A stretch of 64,000 nt of DNA from Marinomonas sp. SBI8L. GTDB taxonomy: Bacteria; Pseudomonadota; Gammaproteobacteria; Pseudomonadales; Marinomonadaceae. Each line of letters opens with the position of its first letter. Position 1 is the first letter of the stretch. A model generated the notes under the pieces. It was not told where the DNA came from. It worked only from the letters and a program-made list of their open reading frames with translations, and made no database searches. The translations under genes and the position numbers were made by a program. Below are positions 9,637 through 18,261 of this stretch, piece by piece. The DNA is taken from NCBI RefSeq assembly GCF_001624705.1, contig NZ_JSEO01000001.1:1-64000 (forward strand), given 5' to 3'.

Positions 9637-10446
9637 TTACTTCAACCTTCCATAAAACGTCATACGAGCTGCTTCTGAAAGCGCAATATCAGGTTTAGAG
9701 TTATAGGCGAGCACGACAAGCATTCGTGTAGTGTCACCTTGGGTTGGAGTGACTCTGTGTATGGCGTTGCGGCCACGGAATAACACAAGTGCACCTGGAT
9801 CTATGGCGAGTTGTTTTACTTGTGCTTTACCAGAAAGCACATCACTGACACCTTCATAATTCATTTCTCCCGCATCCGCATCTCGCATATTTTCTATGTA
9901 TTCAAATACACCACCTGCTTCTGGCTTTTGGATCAACAAGGTGATCGCGAAAGAGGAGTTATCAAAATGCCAACCTAGCTCTTGCCCTTCACTGGCATAA
10001 TGCAAGTTAATTGAAGACAGGTTATCACCATATTCGTAAAGCCCTTCTTCTTCTAACACACTCGCTAGAAACTCTCTTAAAAGGCTTGAATCATAAAGGC
10101 TTCTTAATACTGAATCTTGATCTATTTGATCATCTGTAATGCAGCCTTTTGAGGAGTTTACTTGCTGGTTTCTAGCGTGTTCTAGGGGGAAGCTTGGATC
10201 TATTTCATTCAAATAAACATTATGACTTGATTGAGTATAATAGGCTGAATCCTTTTTTAGATTGCCCTCATTTACAATGGCTTGAATCACGTGATCTTGA
10301 AGAAAGTTGGGTAAAACTAACGCACCTTCTTGCTGCAAAGATTGCTTACAAGCTTGTCTAAAGCTTTTGTTTTCAATTGGGTATTGAGCTTGATTGATAT
10401 AGTCCGATAACGGCATTTGACCTTCCTTATTGTTATTTTCTGACAC
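9637..10446 (-). CDS. 2-oxoglutarate/Fe(II)-dependent oxygenase of the HalD/BesD superfamily, probable hydroxylase
   Basis: The 269-residue protein has the double-stranded beta-helix iron site: H160 and D162 in GWHFDNSSFAITLLIQ, H230 in RNAIHRVTPTQG, and R241 (TTRMLVVLAYNS), which should bind 2-oxoglutarate. Sequence style resembles the HalD/BesD group, which includes free-amino-acid radical halogenases. Those chlorinases replace the metal-binding Asp by Gly so chloride can bind iron. Here the Asp is kept, so hydroxylation of a small molecule, perhaps an amino acid, is more likely than halogenation; this is inference from family knowledge. A LysR regulator is divergent across 195 bp and probably controls it. 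The gene appears monocistronic, with its own terminator. Confidence 0.78.
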   Translation of the reverse strand: MSENNNKEGQMPLSDYINQAQYPIENKSFRQACKQSLQQEGALVLPNFLQDHVIQAIVNEGNLKKDSAYYTQSSHNVYLNEIDPSFPLEHARNQQVNSSKGCITDDQIDQDSVLRSLYDSSLLREFLASVLEEEGLYEYGDNLSSINLHYASEGQELGWHFDNSSFAITLLIQKPEAGGVFEYIENMRDADAGEMNYEGVSDVLSGKAQVKQLAIDPGALVLFRGRNAIHRVTPTQGDTTRMLVVLAYNSKPDIALSEAARMTFYGRLK

Positions 10447-10641
10447 TCGGTTAACAAATCATCTTAAGTCTGTACAAACAGGTTAAGATCATTTCAGCTG
10501 TATGAAAATCAATCATTTTTTCAGTCATCGTTAAATTTTTCTTAACACCCCATTTTATAAATAAGGCTTAACAAGAAGCGTGTTTTAACATTTAATAATG
10601 GTAAAGCAATCACCAATATCACACTAAGATTAAGGCAAACT
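10447..10641. promoter_or_regulatory. Divergent promoter region, oxygenase/LysR
   Basis: These 195 bp separate the divergent oxygenase (minus) and LysR-type regulator (plus) genes. This arrangement is typical of a LysR regulator controlling its neighbour. The region is AT-rich, with TTAACA-like stretches; no exact operator could be assigned by eye. Confidence 0.5.
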
Positions 10642-11529
10642 ATGTTAAAGCTTCCCAGTACAAGCAGCTTACTGACATTTATAAATGCTGCAAAAACGAC
10701 TAGTTTTGCCAAAACAGCCAAGCTACTTTGCCTTACTCCAGCCGCGGTGAGTCAACAAATTAAGCAGCTTGAAGAGCAATTAGATGTTTCCCTATTTCAA
10801 CGCTCTAAACAAGGGGTTGAGTTAACTCAAGCTGGTCAGCAATATCTGTATTTTGCTGAGCAAGCGGTTGAGAAACTCAAACAAGGCCAGGCTAGTCTCA
10901 GACAATTAAAGCAGCATGATATCTTTACGCTGCATGCCTTTCCTTCGGTGGCGACTAAATGGTTAATGCCTAAGGTATTAGATGCCATGCAGGTGAACCC
11001 TGAGTTAGAAATACGGGTGGAAGCCAGTCACTCTCACATAGATTTCAACTTAAGTAATTGTGATGCTTGCATCAGCTTTGGAGAGCAAGAAGAATCATTA
11101 AATCATCAACTCATTTTTCAGGATAATGTCAGTCTGGTTGTAAGCCCTGCACTTGTTAATGGGCAGCTAGCCAAGGATTTAAATACTTTACTGACACTTC
11201 CCATGATTCATATTGATTGGGGAGATGATAATCAATTTTTGCCCGGCTGGCAGGAATGGTTGAGTACAGCAGGCTATCAAGAAAAAGAACCTAATAAAGG
11301 CCCTCAGTTTAACTTATCTAGCATGGCGATAGAGGCAGCGATACAGGGTAAAGGCCTCTTATTAGGACAGGATTTATTAATACAAAATGAGCTAAAATCA
11401 GGCCAGCTAATCAAATTAAGTCCTATCACATTACCGCTCAAAAAAGCCTACTATCTTATCTATCCTGATCGCACTAAAGACAAGCTAGCTGCTATGCAGT
11501 TTATTAAGCGGCTTAGTCCTGACAATTAA
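10642..11529 (+). CDS. LysR-family transcriptional regulator (GcvA-like)
   Basis: The 295-residue protein has the N-terminal winged helix-turn-helix of LysR regulators (about 6-64, including AKLLCLTPAAVSQQIKQLEE and FQRSKQGVELTQAG), followed by a substrate-binding effector domain from about 90. The sequence style resembles the GcvA subgroup. The start is supported by AAGG seven bases upstream. It is divergent from the 2OG-Fe(II) oxygenase gene and is the obvious candidate for its regulator. The effector is unknown. Confidence 0.88.
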   Translation: MLKLPSTSSLLTFINAAKTTSFAKTAKLLCLTPAAVSQQIKQLEEQLDVSLFQRSKQGVELTQAGQQYLYFAEQAVEKLKQGQASLRQLKQHDIFTLHAFPSVATKWLMPKVLDAMQVNPELEIRVEASHSHIDFNLSNCDACISFGEQEESLNHQLIFQDNVSLVVSPALVNGQLAKDLNTLLTLPMIHIDWGDDNQFLPGWQEWLSTAGYQEKEPNKGPQFNLSSMAIEAAIQGKGLLLGQDLLIQNELKSGQLIKLSPITLPLKKAYYLIYPDRTKDKLAAMQFIKRLSPDN

Positions 11530-11541
11530 AGCCTTAAAATT

Positions 11542-11596
11542 AAGGTGCTATAAATTAATCCGCTGTAAATTAGTACATAAACATTTATAGCACTTT
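11542..11596. terminator. Bidirectional terminator-like hairpin between convergent genes
   Basis: Arms AAGGTGCTATAAAT (11542-11555) and ATTTATAGCACTTT (11583-11596) pair over 14 positions with one G-T pair across a 27-nt loop. The structure lies between the stop codons of the LysR gene (plus) and the methyltransferase gene (minus). T-rich sequence follows in both directions. Confidence 0.45.
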
Positions 11597-11600
11597 GCCT

Positions 11601-12545
11601 TTATTCTTCGTGAGGCTTTTTATATTTATAAACAAGTGCTTTCAGGTTTCTATCATTATCCTTTTCAGGAAAGCCTTGGCTGTTTTCCAACCTGTGATCG
11701 AAGATAAAATCATCTCCAGCATGTTCAGCAATCAGTACAATAAACGCCTGTTCAGATAAATCTGGGCTATTTGCACATAACAACAGTTGAGCATCGTGAT
11801 TCACTATCTCAGGTAAACGTCTTAGGATTTTTTGATAATCTTTTGTTAGCTCAAAACTGCCTTTTTGAAAGCTTGGAGGGTCGATAATTACTAGGTCAAA
11901 AGGTCCTGTTTTCTTCAATTTACCAAAGGACTTTAAAATATCATGAGGGTAAAAGCTTACCTCTTTCACAAAGCCATTTAACTTATGATTAATTTTGCCT
12001 TGTTTTAATACGCCATTGTTCATATCCATATTCACAACAGAAGTAGCACCACCTTGCATCGCAGCTAAAGAAAAGCCACAAGTATAAGAAAAGAGATTAA
12101 GCACCTTCTTCGCTTTTGCATTTTCCATCACAAAAGTACGACCGTTATACATATCAGGGAAGATTCCTGTATTTTGATGCTTTAACAAATCGACCTGATA
12201 CTGAACCCCTTGCTCTTTAATGATATGAGGTTGAGGAAGCTCACCATAAAACACTTGGTTTTTGGTATCTCGCCCTGCTCTTTGTTGAAAGACTAACCCT
12301 TCAACCTTACCTTCTACCTCTGGTACTTTTTGCCAAATAGCATCCGCTAAGGCTGCAAGCTCAGTTTCATCAATCGCTTGATAAGAAACTAAGAAAAGAA
12401 ACGGCGGATAAAAATCTAAGTTGATATGCTCTAACCCTTCATAGCAGTGCCCTCTCCCATGAAAAATACGGGCAAGCTCATTCTGCACTAGATTCGCTTG
12501 CTCAAGTGCATTTAATAGTGCGTTGTAGGGAGTTAAAACAGACAT
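11601..12545 (-). CDS. Class I SAM-dependent RNA methyltransferase, RlmI-like
   Basis: The protein has a Rossmann-fold methyltransferase core: SAM-binding VLNLFSYTCGFSLAAMQGGA at about 150-170, an acidic loop (VVNMDMNNGVL), and catalytic-type motif IDPPSFQKGSF. This matches the family of rRNA cytosine-C5 methyltransferases such as RlmI and its relatives (PF10672 type). It lacks the N-terminal PUA domain of true RlmI, so the substrate is uncertain. I chose ATG 12545 (MSVLTPYN...) because GGAG lies eight bases before it; an in-frame ATG at 12575 has no such site. The length is then 314 residues. It converges with the LysR gene. Confidence 0.8.
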   Translation of the reverse strand: MSVLTPYNALLNALEQANLVQNELARIFHGRGHCYEGLEHINLDFYPPFLFLVSYQAIDETELAALADAIWQKVPEVEGKVEGLVFQQRAGRDTKNQVFYGELPQPHIIKEQGVQYQVDLLKHQNTGIFPDMYNGRTFVMENAKAKKVLNLFSYTCGFSLAAMQGGATSVVNMDMNNGVLKQGKINHKLNGFVKEVSFYPHDILKSFGKLKKTGPFDLVIIDPPSFQKGSFELTKDYQKILRRLPEIVNHDAQLLLCANSPDLSEQAFIVLIAEHAGDDFIFDHRLENSQGFPEKDNDRNLKALVYKYKKPHEE

Positions 12546-12801
12546 GAAAGCTCCAAAAATAAATTTTGCGCGCATTATAGGCTAAAAGGCTTAAAAGGAC
12601 AGCAAGCTTACTCATTGATCTATTTACAGAATTAAAAACTGTTCATTTAACAGTCAATTATGTCTTATAATTTAAGGTGAAAACTTGGTAAGAAGGCCCT
12701 ATAAAGCGATCAATAGCATGTTGATTAATCTACTCTTTGCCTAAAAAATCTTTAACAGGACGGTTATCTAGATTCTTAGCACAGATCATTGGTACAGACC
12801 C

Positions 12802-13845
12802 ATGTTTCAAGATAATTTAGAAAATTCGGCAACTATTTTCAAATTAACCATCCCCATCATGCAACAACAGAATATACCAATAACCCCACACTACTATAAC
12901 CTTTGGTATACCTATATGAAGCAGAGTAACCTGCTGTTAAATGAACAAGTTGATGCCATATTATTAAGAAAATCAGCCCTATCACTAGAAGACTGCGATG
13001 CCCTCATCCATACCTTTTGCAACCAATCCGCCGAACACAAATTAAATAAACTACAACATCAATTAGGTAATATTAGTAAACAGAGCCAAGATGAGAATAG
13101 CGAACTTTCTGATCAAGGGCTTATTGAACAAGCCAGTCAGTTAGAGGATCAGTTTAACCGTGGCGAAATAGATTTTGAGCATCTAAATAAGGATAGCCAT
13201 GAACATAATCAGGATTTGAGCTACATAGTTAATACCATTCGAGACTTAGTCAGTTATTGTACTCAAATCAAAAAAATCTCCTTACAGCTCCATGAAAAAC
13301 TCGCTCAGCAAACTAAAGAGATTCAAGATTTAAAACAGCTTTTAGCTGAGTTTGAAATGGAACATAACATTGATGAACTGACAGGCATTTCCAATAGAAC
13401 AGCCTTTGATGAGGTGATAACGGCGTTAATTAAGCAGAAATGTTATTTTTCTCTTATTCTGATCGACATCGATCACTTCAAGGCCTTCAACCAAACCTAT
13501 GGTACGAAAACTGGTGATAAAGTATTGCAACTTATTGCTCAAAAAGTCCGTAACGAGTGTTCTAGCATAGGTGAAATCTATCGTTTTAGCGGAGGAAAAT
13601 TTGCCTTGGTATTACCTCAAATTAACCTTGATAATGCCTCAAGCCTCGCCGAAGCGATTCGCATCAATATAGGAGATCTTATTCTCACTAATAAGCAAAC
13701 TGGGCAATCAGTTAACAACCTCACCATATCCTTAGGTGCATCTGAATACCTCGACAATGACACCAAGGACTATATTTTAAAACGCGCTGAACATGCTTTG
13801 TTTCAAGCTAAGCAATCAGGTCGTAACAAAGTTATGGCGATTTAG
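12802..13845 (+). CDS. GGDEF-domain protein with atypical SGGKF signature
   Basis: The 347-residue soluble protein has an N-terminal helical region (about 1-130) and a coiled stretch (about 145-190, LHEKLAQQTKEIQDLKQLLAEF). A GGDEF fold covers about 190-345: DELTGISNRTAFDE, then IDIDHFKAFNQTYGTKTGD. The active-site signature aligns as S-G-G-K-F in YRFSGGKFALVLPQ instead of GG(D/E)EF, so the catalytic acidic pair is lost. Diguanylate cyclase activity is therefore doubtful, and it may act as an allosteric or binding domain. No EAL domain is present. The start has no strong ribosome-binding site. A bidirectional terminator follows directly. Confidence 0.85.
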   Translation: MFQDNLENSATIFKLTIPIMQQQNIPITPHYYNLWYTYMKQSNLLLNEQVDAILLRKSALSLEDCDALIHTFCNQSAEHKLNKLQHQLGNISKQSQDENSELSDQGLIEQASQLEDQFNRGEIDFEHLNKDSHEHNQDLSYIVNTIRDLVSYCTQIKKISLQLHEKLAQQTKEIQDLKQLLAEFEMEHNIDELTGISNRTAFDEVITALIKQKCYFSLILIDIDHFKAFNQTYGTKTGDKVLQLIAQKVRNECSSIGEIYRFSGGKFALVLPQINLDNASSLAEAIRINIGDLILTNKQTGQSVNNLTISLGASEYLDNDTKDYILKRAEHALFQAKQSGRNKVMAI

Positions 13846-13875
13846 CTCTTTTATATTGCAACACACCATCCATAA

Positions 13876-13910
13876 AAAAAGCCCTAAGAGCATCACTCTC
13901 AGGGCTTTTT
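13876..13910. terminator. Bidirectional rho-independent terminator
   Basis: AAAAAGCCCTAAGAG and CTCTCAGGGCTTTTT form a 15-bp stem with one mismatch around a 5-nt loop, with A- and T-runs at the ends. It sits between the stop codons of the convergent GGDEF gene (plus) and the symporter gene (minus) and can serve both. Confidence 0.9.
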
Positions 13911-13957
13911 AATGATTAGATCAAGTGGGCACTTAGGGCCGAACTTTACACTAATAC

Positions 13958-15436
13958 TTACTTGTTTTTCTCTTCCCAGAAATCAGCATTTTTGATGCCT
14001 AGTTTCTTAGGATCGAAAGTATACTTTTCAACTTTCGCTTTACGTTGTTCTTCATAGTCCTTCAAAGCTTTAATCGCAGGACGACCCAAGAAGAAGATGG
14101 CAAGAATACCAACAATGTTCAACCATGCCATTAGGCCTACACCCACATCACCCATAGCCCAAGCTAGGTTAGCGGCTTTCAATGTACCGTAGAAAGTTGC
14201 AAACATAAGCGCAACTTTCAACAAGAAAGTCAGGCCAGGCACTCTAACGGTACGATGGATATAAGCAACGTTTGTTTCAGCAATATAGTAGTAAGCTAAA
14301 ATTGTTGTGAAAGAGAAGAAGAACAAAGCTAATGCAATGAAAGGTTTACCCACTCCAGGCAAGACACTTTCAACCGCCATCTGAGTATAAGCTGGGCTGT
14401 TTGCCGCAATATCAGATGCAATGTTCTGAACCAACATGATGTCACCCACACCGTGCACGTTATAAGCACCTGTGATAAGAATCATGAAAGCTGTTGCGGA
14501 ACATACAAATAATGTATCGATATAAACAGAGAAAGCCTGAACTAGACCTTGCTGTGCAGGGTGATCTACTTCAGCCGCCGCTGCAGCATGAGGACCTGTA
14601 CCTTGACCGGCTTCGTTAGAGTAAACACCACGTTTTACACCCCAACCAATTGCAGCACCAATACCCGCCATAGGCGTAAAAGCATCACCAAGAATCATAC
14701 CAATAACAACAGGTACTTGATCAAAGTTAAGAATGATGATGACACAAGCAATCACGATATAAGCAAATGCCATAAAAGGAACAATGACTTCTGTGAAACG
14801 TGCAATACGCTTAACACCACCAAAAATGATGAAGCCTAGAACCGCAACCACAGCAATCGCTGTCATAATTTTGGTTGAGCTGATCACACCAATACCAGTG
14901 TCTATCATAGAACCAGAACCGAAGGCTAATTCTACTGCATTACCGATACTGTTAGACTGAACACCTGGTAGCATCACACCACAAGCAACGATAGTCGCTA
15001 TTGCGAAAAGTACAGCATACCATTTTTGGCCTGTTACTTTTTCTAGATAGTAAGCAGGGCCACCACGATATTGGCCTTCATCACTTTCTTTATAAATCTG
15101 CGCTAGAGTCGATTCTGTATACGCTGTTGCTGCACCCAAGAAAGCCACAACCCACATCCAGAATACAGCACCTGGTCCACCAAAACCGATCGCTGCTGCA
15201 ACACCTGCAATATTACCTGTACCAACACGGCCTGATAGAGAAACAGCCAATGCTTGGAAAGAAGAAATCCCTTCTTTAGAGCCCTTATTATTCATCAATA
15301 GGCGCCACATCTCTTTAATCAGTCTCACCTGCACAAAGCGTGTGATAACTGAATAAAATAAACCTGCCGCAAGACAAAGGTATATTAGAGCCGGACTCCA
15401 AATAATACCGTTCAAAAAGTCTAAAACTGATTGCAA
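13958..15436 (-). CDS. Sodium:alanine/glycine symporter (AGCS family)
   Basis: The 492-residue polytopic inner-membrane protein matches the alanine/glycine:cation symporter family (AlsT/YaaJ-like) in length and motifs. These include SLSGRVGTGNIAGVAAAIGFGGPGA at about 67-92 and the family signature GWGVKRGVYSNEAGQGTGP at about 265-283. It should take up alanine or glycine with Na+. The start codon is TTG, supported by AGGAGATAGGG eight bases upstream; the next residues are QSVLDFLNG. A 267-bp MITE-like repeat lies only 54 bp before the start, so it may influence transcription of this gene. The C-terminal tail is charged and cytoplasmic. Confidence 0.92.
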   Translation of the reverse strand: MQSVLDFLNGIIWSPALIYLCLAAGLFYSVITRFVQVRLIKEMWRLLMNNKGSKEGISSFQALAVSLSGRVGTGNIAGVAAAIGFGGPGAVFWMWVVAFLGAATAYTESTLAQIYKESDEGQYRGGPAYYLEKVTGQKWYAVLFAIATIVACGVMLPGVQSNSIGNAVELAFGSGSMIDTGIGVISSTKIMTAIAVVAVLGFIIFGGVKRIARFTEVIVPFMAFAYIVIACVIIILNFDQVPVVIGMILGDAFTPMAGIGAAIGWGVKRGVYSNEAGQGTGPHAAAAAEVDHPAQQGLVQAFSVYIDTLFVCSATAFMILITGAYNVHGVGDIMLVQNIASDIAANSPAYTQMAVESVLPGVGKPFIALALFFFSFTTILAYYYIAETNVAYIHRTVRVPGLTFLLKVALMFATFYGTLKAANLAWAMGDVGVGLMAWLNIVGILAIFFLGRPAIKALKDYEEQRKAKVEKYTFDPKKLGIKNADFWEEKNK

Positions 15437-15490
15437 ACCCTATCTCCTAAATTAATTTCGATTCTATTTTTATATTTGTAAAGTTTGATT

Positions 15491-15757
15491 AAGGAACCTG
15501 CGAATAAGTCCTCCCGCCTCAGCGTGAGGATAAAAGCCGCTAGATTTATGGCGAGGAGCGCAACTTAATAGTAATTCTATTGATAAGGTCCTCAACATAG
15601 AGATAGGACTTTTAGACCACGCCCTTCGGGTCTTTCAGAAAAAGTAACACCCTGTGTTGTCCCTTTTCGAAAGGTACCTACATTACGTCAAAGTAACGCC
15701 TTGCGTGATACGTTTTCTGAAAAGACTGAGAAGAGGTGACTTAATCGCAGGTTCCTT
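15491..15757. mobile_element. MITE-like element, copy A (267 bp)
   Basis: The element is bounded by 18-bp terminal inverted repeats, AAGGAACCTGCGAATAAG at the left and the complement of AAGGAACCTGCGATTAAG at the right (one mismatch). It matches copy B (55286-55552) over its whole length without gaps, with about 14 mismatches by eye. It has no open reading frame of note. An internal inverted repeat (TCTTTCAGAAAAAGTAACAC against GTGTGATACTTTTTCTGAAA) gives strong secondary structure. It is inserted 54 bp upstream of the symporter start codon. No transposase is present in the window, so it would be non-autonomous. Confidence 0.85.
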
Positions 15758-16015
15758 TATTTTTACGGGGGGCAAGATATCACTAGCAATCCACTTTGTT
15801 AATGGCAAAAATTAGTTTTTTCCTCTATACGAAAGAAAAGTTGCAGTATATTGTAATTTTTAACACCCAATATTTCCTATTGGAAACTGACGTTTCCTAA
15901 AAAGAATAATAAATTGAATTAATTCAACAACTAAGATAAACGTACCTTATTTTAAGCAATTAAAATTAGTGTTTCTTGAAGGTTATTTTGAAGGAAGTAA
16001 GTCCTTTAAACTTAC
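15758..16015. other. AT-rich spacer between MITE copy A and the MerR gene
   Basis: No gene is visible. The spacer is AT-rich, with no clear hairpin or T-tract that I could call a terminator for the MerR gene, which ends at 16016 on the minus strand. It may hold the original promoter of the symporter gene, now separated from it by the repeat element. Confidence 0.4.
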
Positions 16016-16537
16016 CTATTTATACTGGCGAATTTTAGCTATCTCTTCATCATCTATTTGCAGGCTTTTAAGAAAGTCTTGATGTGCATCTGGCTCCATT
16101 TTTTCAAACTTTTGATGCCATTCTTTCATCGCATCATCATCAAAACCCGCAGCTCTCATAATGGCTACCCAACGAAACTTATCTAATTGAGTAGAAGGCG
16201 TTAAATCAGTTTCCTCAAGCGCCATCACAATGGCTTTTTGCTGCTCTCTTAACTGGTTAATTTCTGTTTCTAATGCTTTAAACTGATCTTGTAAGGCTTG
16301 TTTTTGTCCATCTTCATTTTGGCTATCGATTAAATGGGCAATTTTCCCTAATTCAATCCCATAGGCCTTATACGCCAATATACTCTGCAACCTTAACTCA
16401 GCTTTTTCACCATAATAACGATAGCCATGTTGGGAGCGAGTACAAGGCAATAATAAACCAATACGTTCGTAATAGAGCAAGGTACTACAGGATAAATTAA
16501 AGCGCTTGGAGAAGCGACTAATGCTCATCATTGTCAT
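16016..16537 (-). CDS. MerR-family transcriptional regulator
   Basis: From ATG 16537 the protein (MTMMSISRFSKRFNLSCSTL...) has 173 residues. It opens with the MerR winged helix-turn-helix: SISRFSKRFNLSCSTLLYYERIGLL, then the R-x-x-Y pattern in GYRYYGEKAELRLQ. A dimerisation coiled coil follows (about 80-115), then a C-terminal segment (RWVAIMRAAGFDDDAMKEWH) seen in a group of proteobacterial MerR proteins of unknown effector. The frame extends upstream to 16618, but those 27 residues are hydrophobic and unlike the family, so I start at 16537; 16528 is also possible. Ribosome-binding signals are weak. The target is not evident; the nearest upstream gene is far away. Confidence 0.8.
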   Translation of the reverse strand: MTMMSISRFSKRFNLSCSTLLYYERIGLLLPCTRSQHGYRYYGEKAELRLQSILAYKAYGIELGKIAHLIDSQNEDGQKQALQDQFKALETEINQLREQQKAIVMALEETDLTPSTQLDKFRWVAIMRAAGFDDDAMKEWHQKFEKMEPDAHQDFLKSLQIDDEEIAKIRQYK

Positions 16538-16864
16538 CTTGAAAAAAGCCTTAATTAAAAACAAAGTGTGGACTAAAAGAGTAAAGTCGACACCTATAGT
16601 CAACTCAAGGTAAAACAAAACACTCTCCTTAAATCCAGAGTCTAGATGATAAAAACAAACTAAGAAGCAAATCCAAAGAAAACTAAAAACGACACAAATA
16701 AAGCTATTTACGACACACTTACTTTATAAAAAACTCGGTAACAAAAAGTTTAAAACCATCAAACTTCTTCAAAAAAGTCAAAATTGAAAAGTAAAATCAG
16801 CTAAAAACTCTCTTTATCGTCAGTATCAACGACTCACTAAGACAAAAATCATTACGACTAAAAT
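16538..16864. other. AT-rich intergenic region upstream of the MerR gene
   Basis: Very AT-rich, A-run-containing sequence with no convincing gene. It must hold the promoter of the minus-strand MerR gene and lies upstream of the candidate small RNA on the plus strand. Confidence 0.4.
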
Positions 16865-17148
16865 TTGACAGAAAGTCATTCAAGGCAGAGTATTATTTTT
16901 AATTAAACGCTCATTTAATAAAAAACAACCTATACGAGTTAAATCTAACCTAACTTGTACAAAAAGAACTCGCTAAAGCATAAGCCTAAAAAGCGGCTAT
17001 ATTTGAAGAGGTATCACGATTTAGCGCTTTAAGATGGGTTAACTATTGGCAACCAAAAGATGTAAAGCCAAAGTCGAATTCTTTTAGCAAGGTTTCATTT
17101 GCACTGACCTGCAAATTTTAGCGAACTCAAATGAGTTCGCTTTTTTTT
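16865..17148 (+). ncRNA. Candidate small RNA ending at an orphan terminator
   Basis: A strong intrinsic terminator at 17121-17148 points in the plus direction, yet no plus-strand gene ends before it. Just upstream is a second small hairpin (ATTTGCA/TGCAAAT, 17097-17116). A possible promoter is TTGACA at 16865-16870 with TATTAT at 16891-16896; the 20-bp spacing is longer than ideal. If real, the transcript would be roughly 245 nt. I do not recognise an Rfam family. The structure could instead serve the minus-strand gene ending at 17167, but the T-run is on the other strand. Confidence 0.33.
17121..17148 (+). terminator. Rho-independent terminator, plus direction
   Basis: GCGAACTC (17121-17128) and GAGTTCGC (17133-17140) form a perfect 8-bp stem around AAAT, followed by eight T. 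There is no coding sequence on the plus strand immediately upstream, which is why I propose a small RNA here. Confidence 0.75.
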
Positions 17149-17166
17149 GCCTAATCAATTTGCCTA

Positions 17167-18261
17167 TTAACTAAAATTTTCTGATTTGCTGCTAGCGTCA
17201 TCGACAAATTGCCAACTACTTACTCGAGCTTGCTTGAACATAGCCACTTGGCAAAGTTTAATCTTATCGAACCAGTCATCCTTTTGAGTTCGAGAAGGTA
17301 TAAAGTGCAGATCCGTACAAAAAATCGAAGGCGTCAATTCAGCACCTTTAATAGGATGAGAATGCATACTAGTGACAAGCGACTGTGCTCTTTGCTCTGT
17401 TGAAAGGTCTGCTTTTTTCTCTGAGATCAGCAATAGTTGATCTTCTTGCCAGCGAATCAACAAGTCACTACTGTTGATTAAATAAAATAAATCATAAGAA
17501 AATTCAGCGACTTGTTTATTCATAATGTCTTGAGAACGCACTTCAGAAAGCTGACTTAATTTATCAATTCGAATTAAAAACATACTAATAATAAACTTTT
17601 CACCGCTCTTAAGCTGATCTCTTGTTAAGAAGTCAAAACGTTTATTATCTAAAACAAAATCTAAATAATTTGCACTTTTAAGGCCTGTGGCTTTGTCTAT
17701 AAACTCATGACTATCTTGTAAATCAGGCTCGGATTCAAAGGCGCTATAATTCATCAATGCGACCATGGTAAAAACTACCTGAAAAATAATAATGGCAATG
17801 ATTGAGATGATATTTAGATCAAAGTCAGATACCACATAAAGGCTCACACCAACAAAGAAAAAATACAGGACAAAACCCAAAAAACAGCTTGCTAAGCTCA
17901 TCAGAAAGTAAAGCCAACCTCCCACAAAAGCAAAAGCAACAATGGGCGTCAGAATCGCCAAGCTAGGTATCACCTGAATATCTACGACCCCAATTAAGGC
18001 CCCTTGAAAAAATGCAGCGACCAGAAGCTCATAGAGAACATACGTATTTGGGTTATTACTTTGCTGGCTAATAAAGTGCAGAAGTTTTGCAAAAATAAAG
18101 GCAAAGACAAGCCAATATAGAGAGTCTAAAGCAGCACTTTTGTTGATGGCATTTAAAACCGCGATAACCGCAAAAATAGGCCAAATAAGGTAAGCACAAC
18201 GATAAATGCACTTTCTAATCCAAGCTGCCTGCTCAATTGACAAGTCATCCAGCTTATTCAT
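17167..18261 (-). CDS. Membrane protein with a degenerate GGDEF domain
   Basis: The 364-residue protein has five to six membrane segments in its first 175 residues, then a cytoplasmic domain resembling GGDEF: DKATGLKSANYLD (compare DxLTGLxNR), and FIISMFLIRIDKLSQL at the position of the metal-binding strand. The signature loop is replaced by LIRWQEDQLLLIS, so no GG(D/E)EF is present and cyclase activity is not expected. Its start overlaps the stop of the upstream MASE2-GGDEF gene by four bases (ATGA), so the two are translationally coupled. I infer that it is a regulatory or dimer partner of the active enzyme. Confidence 0.75.
   Translation of the reverse strand: MNKLDDLSIEQAAWIRKCIYRCAYLIWPIFAVIAVLNAINKSAALDSLYWLVFAFIFAKLLHFISQQSNNPNTYVLYELLVAAFFQGALIGVVDIQVIPSLAILTPIVAFAFVGGWLYFLMSLASCFLGFVLYFFFVGVSLYVVSDFDLNIISIIAIIIFQVVFTMVALMNYSAFESEPDLQDSHEFIDKATGLKSANYLDFVLDNKRFDFLTRDQLKSGEKFIISMFLIRIDKLSQLSEVRSQDIMNKQVAEFSYDLFYLINSSDLLIRWQEDQLLLISEKKADLSTEQRAQSLVTSMHSHPIKGAELTPSIFCTDLHFIPSRTQKDDWFDKIKLCQVAMFKQARVSSWQFVDDASSKSENFS

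Noticed and set aside
14549-15279. Two plus-strand frames inside the symporter region
   Set aside because: Antisense to conserved symporter coding sequence; low-complexity Thr/Asn or His/Leu composition.
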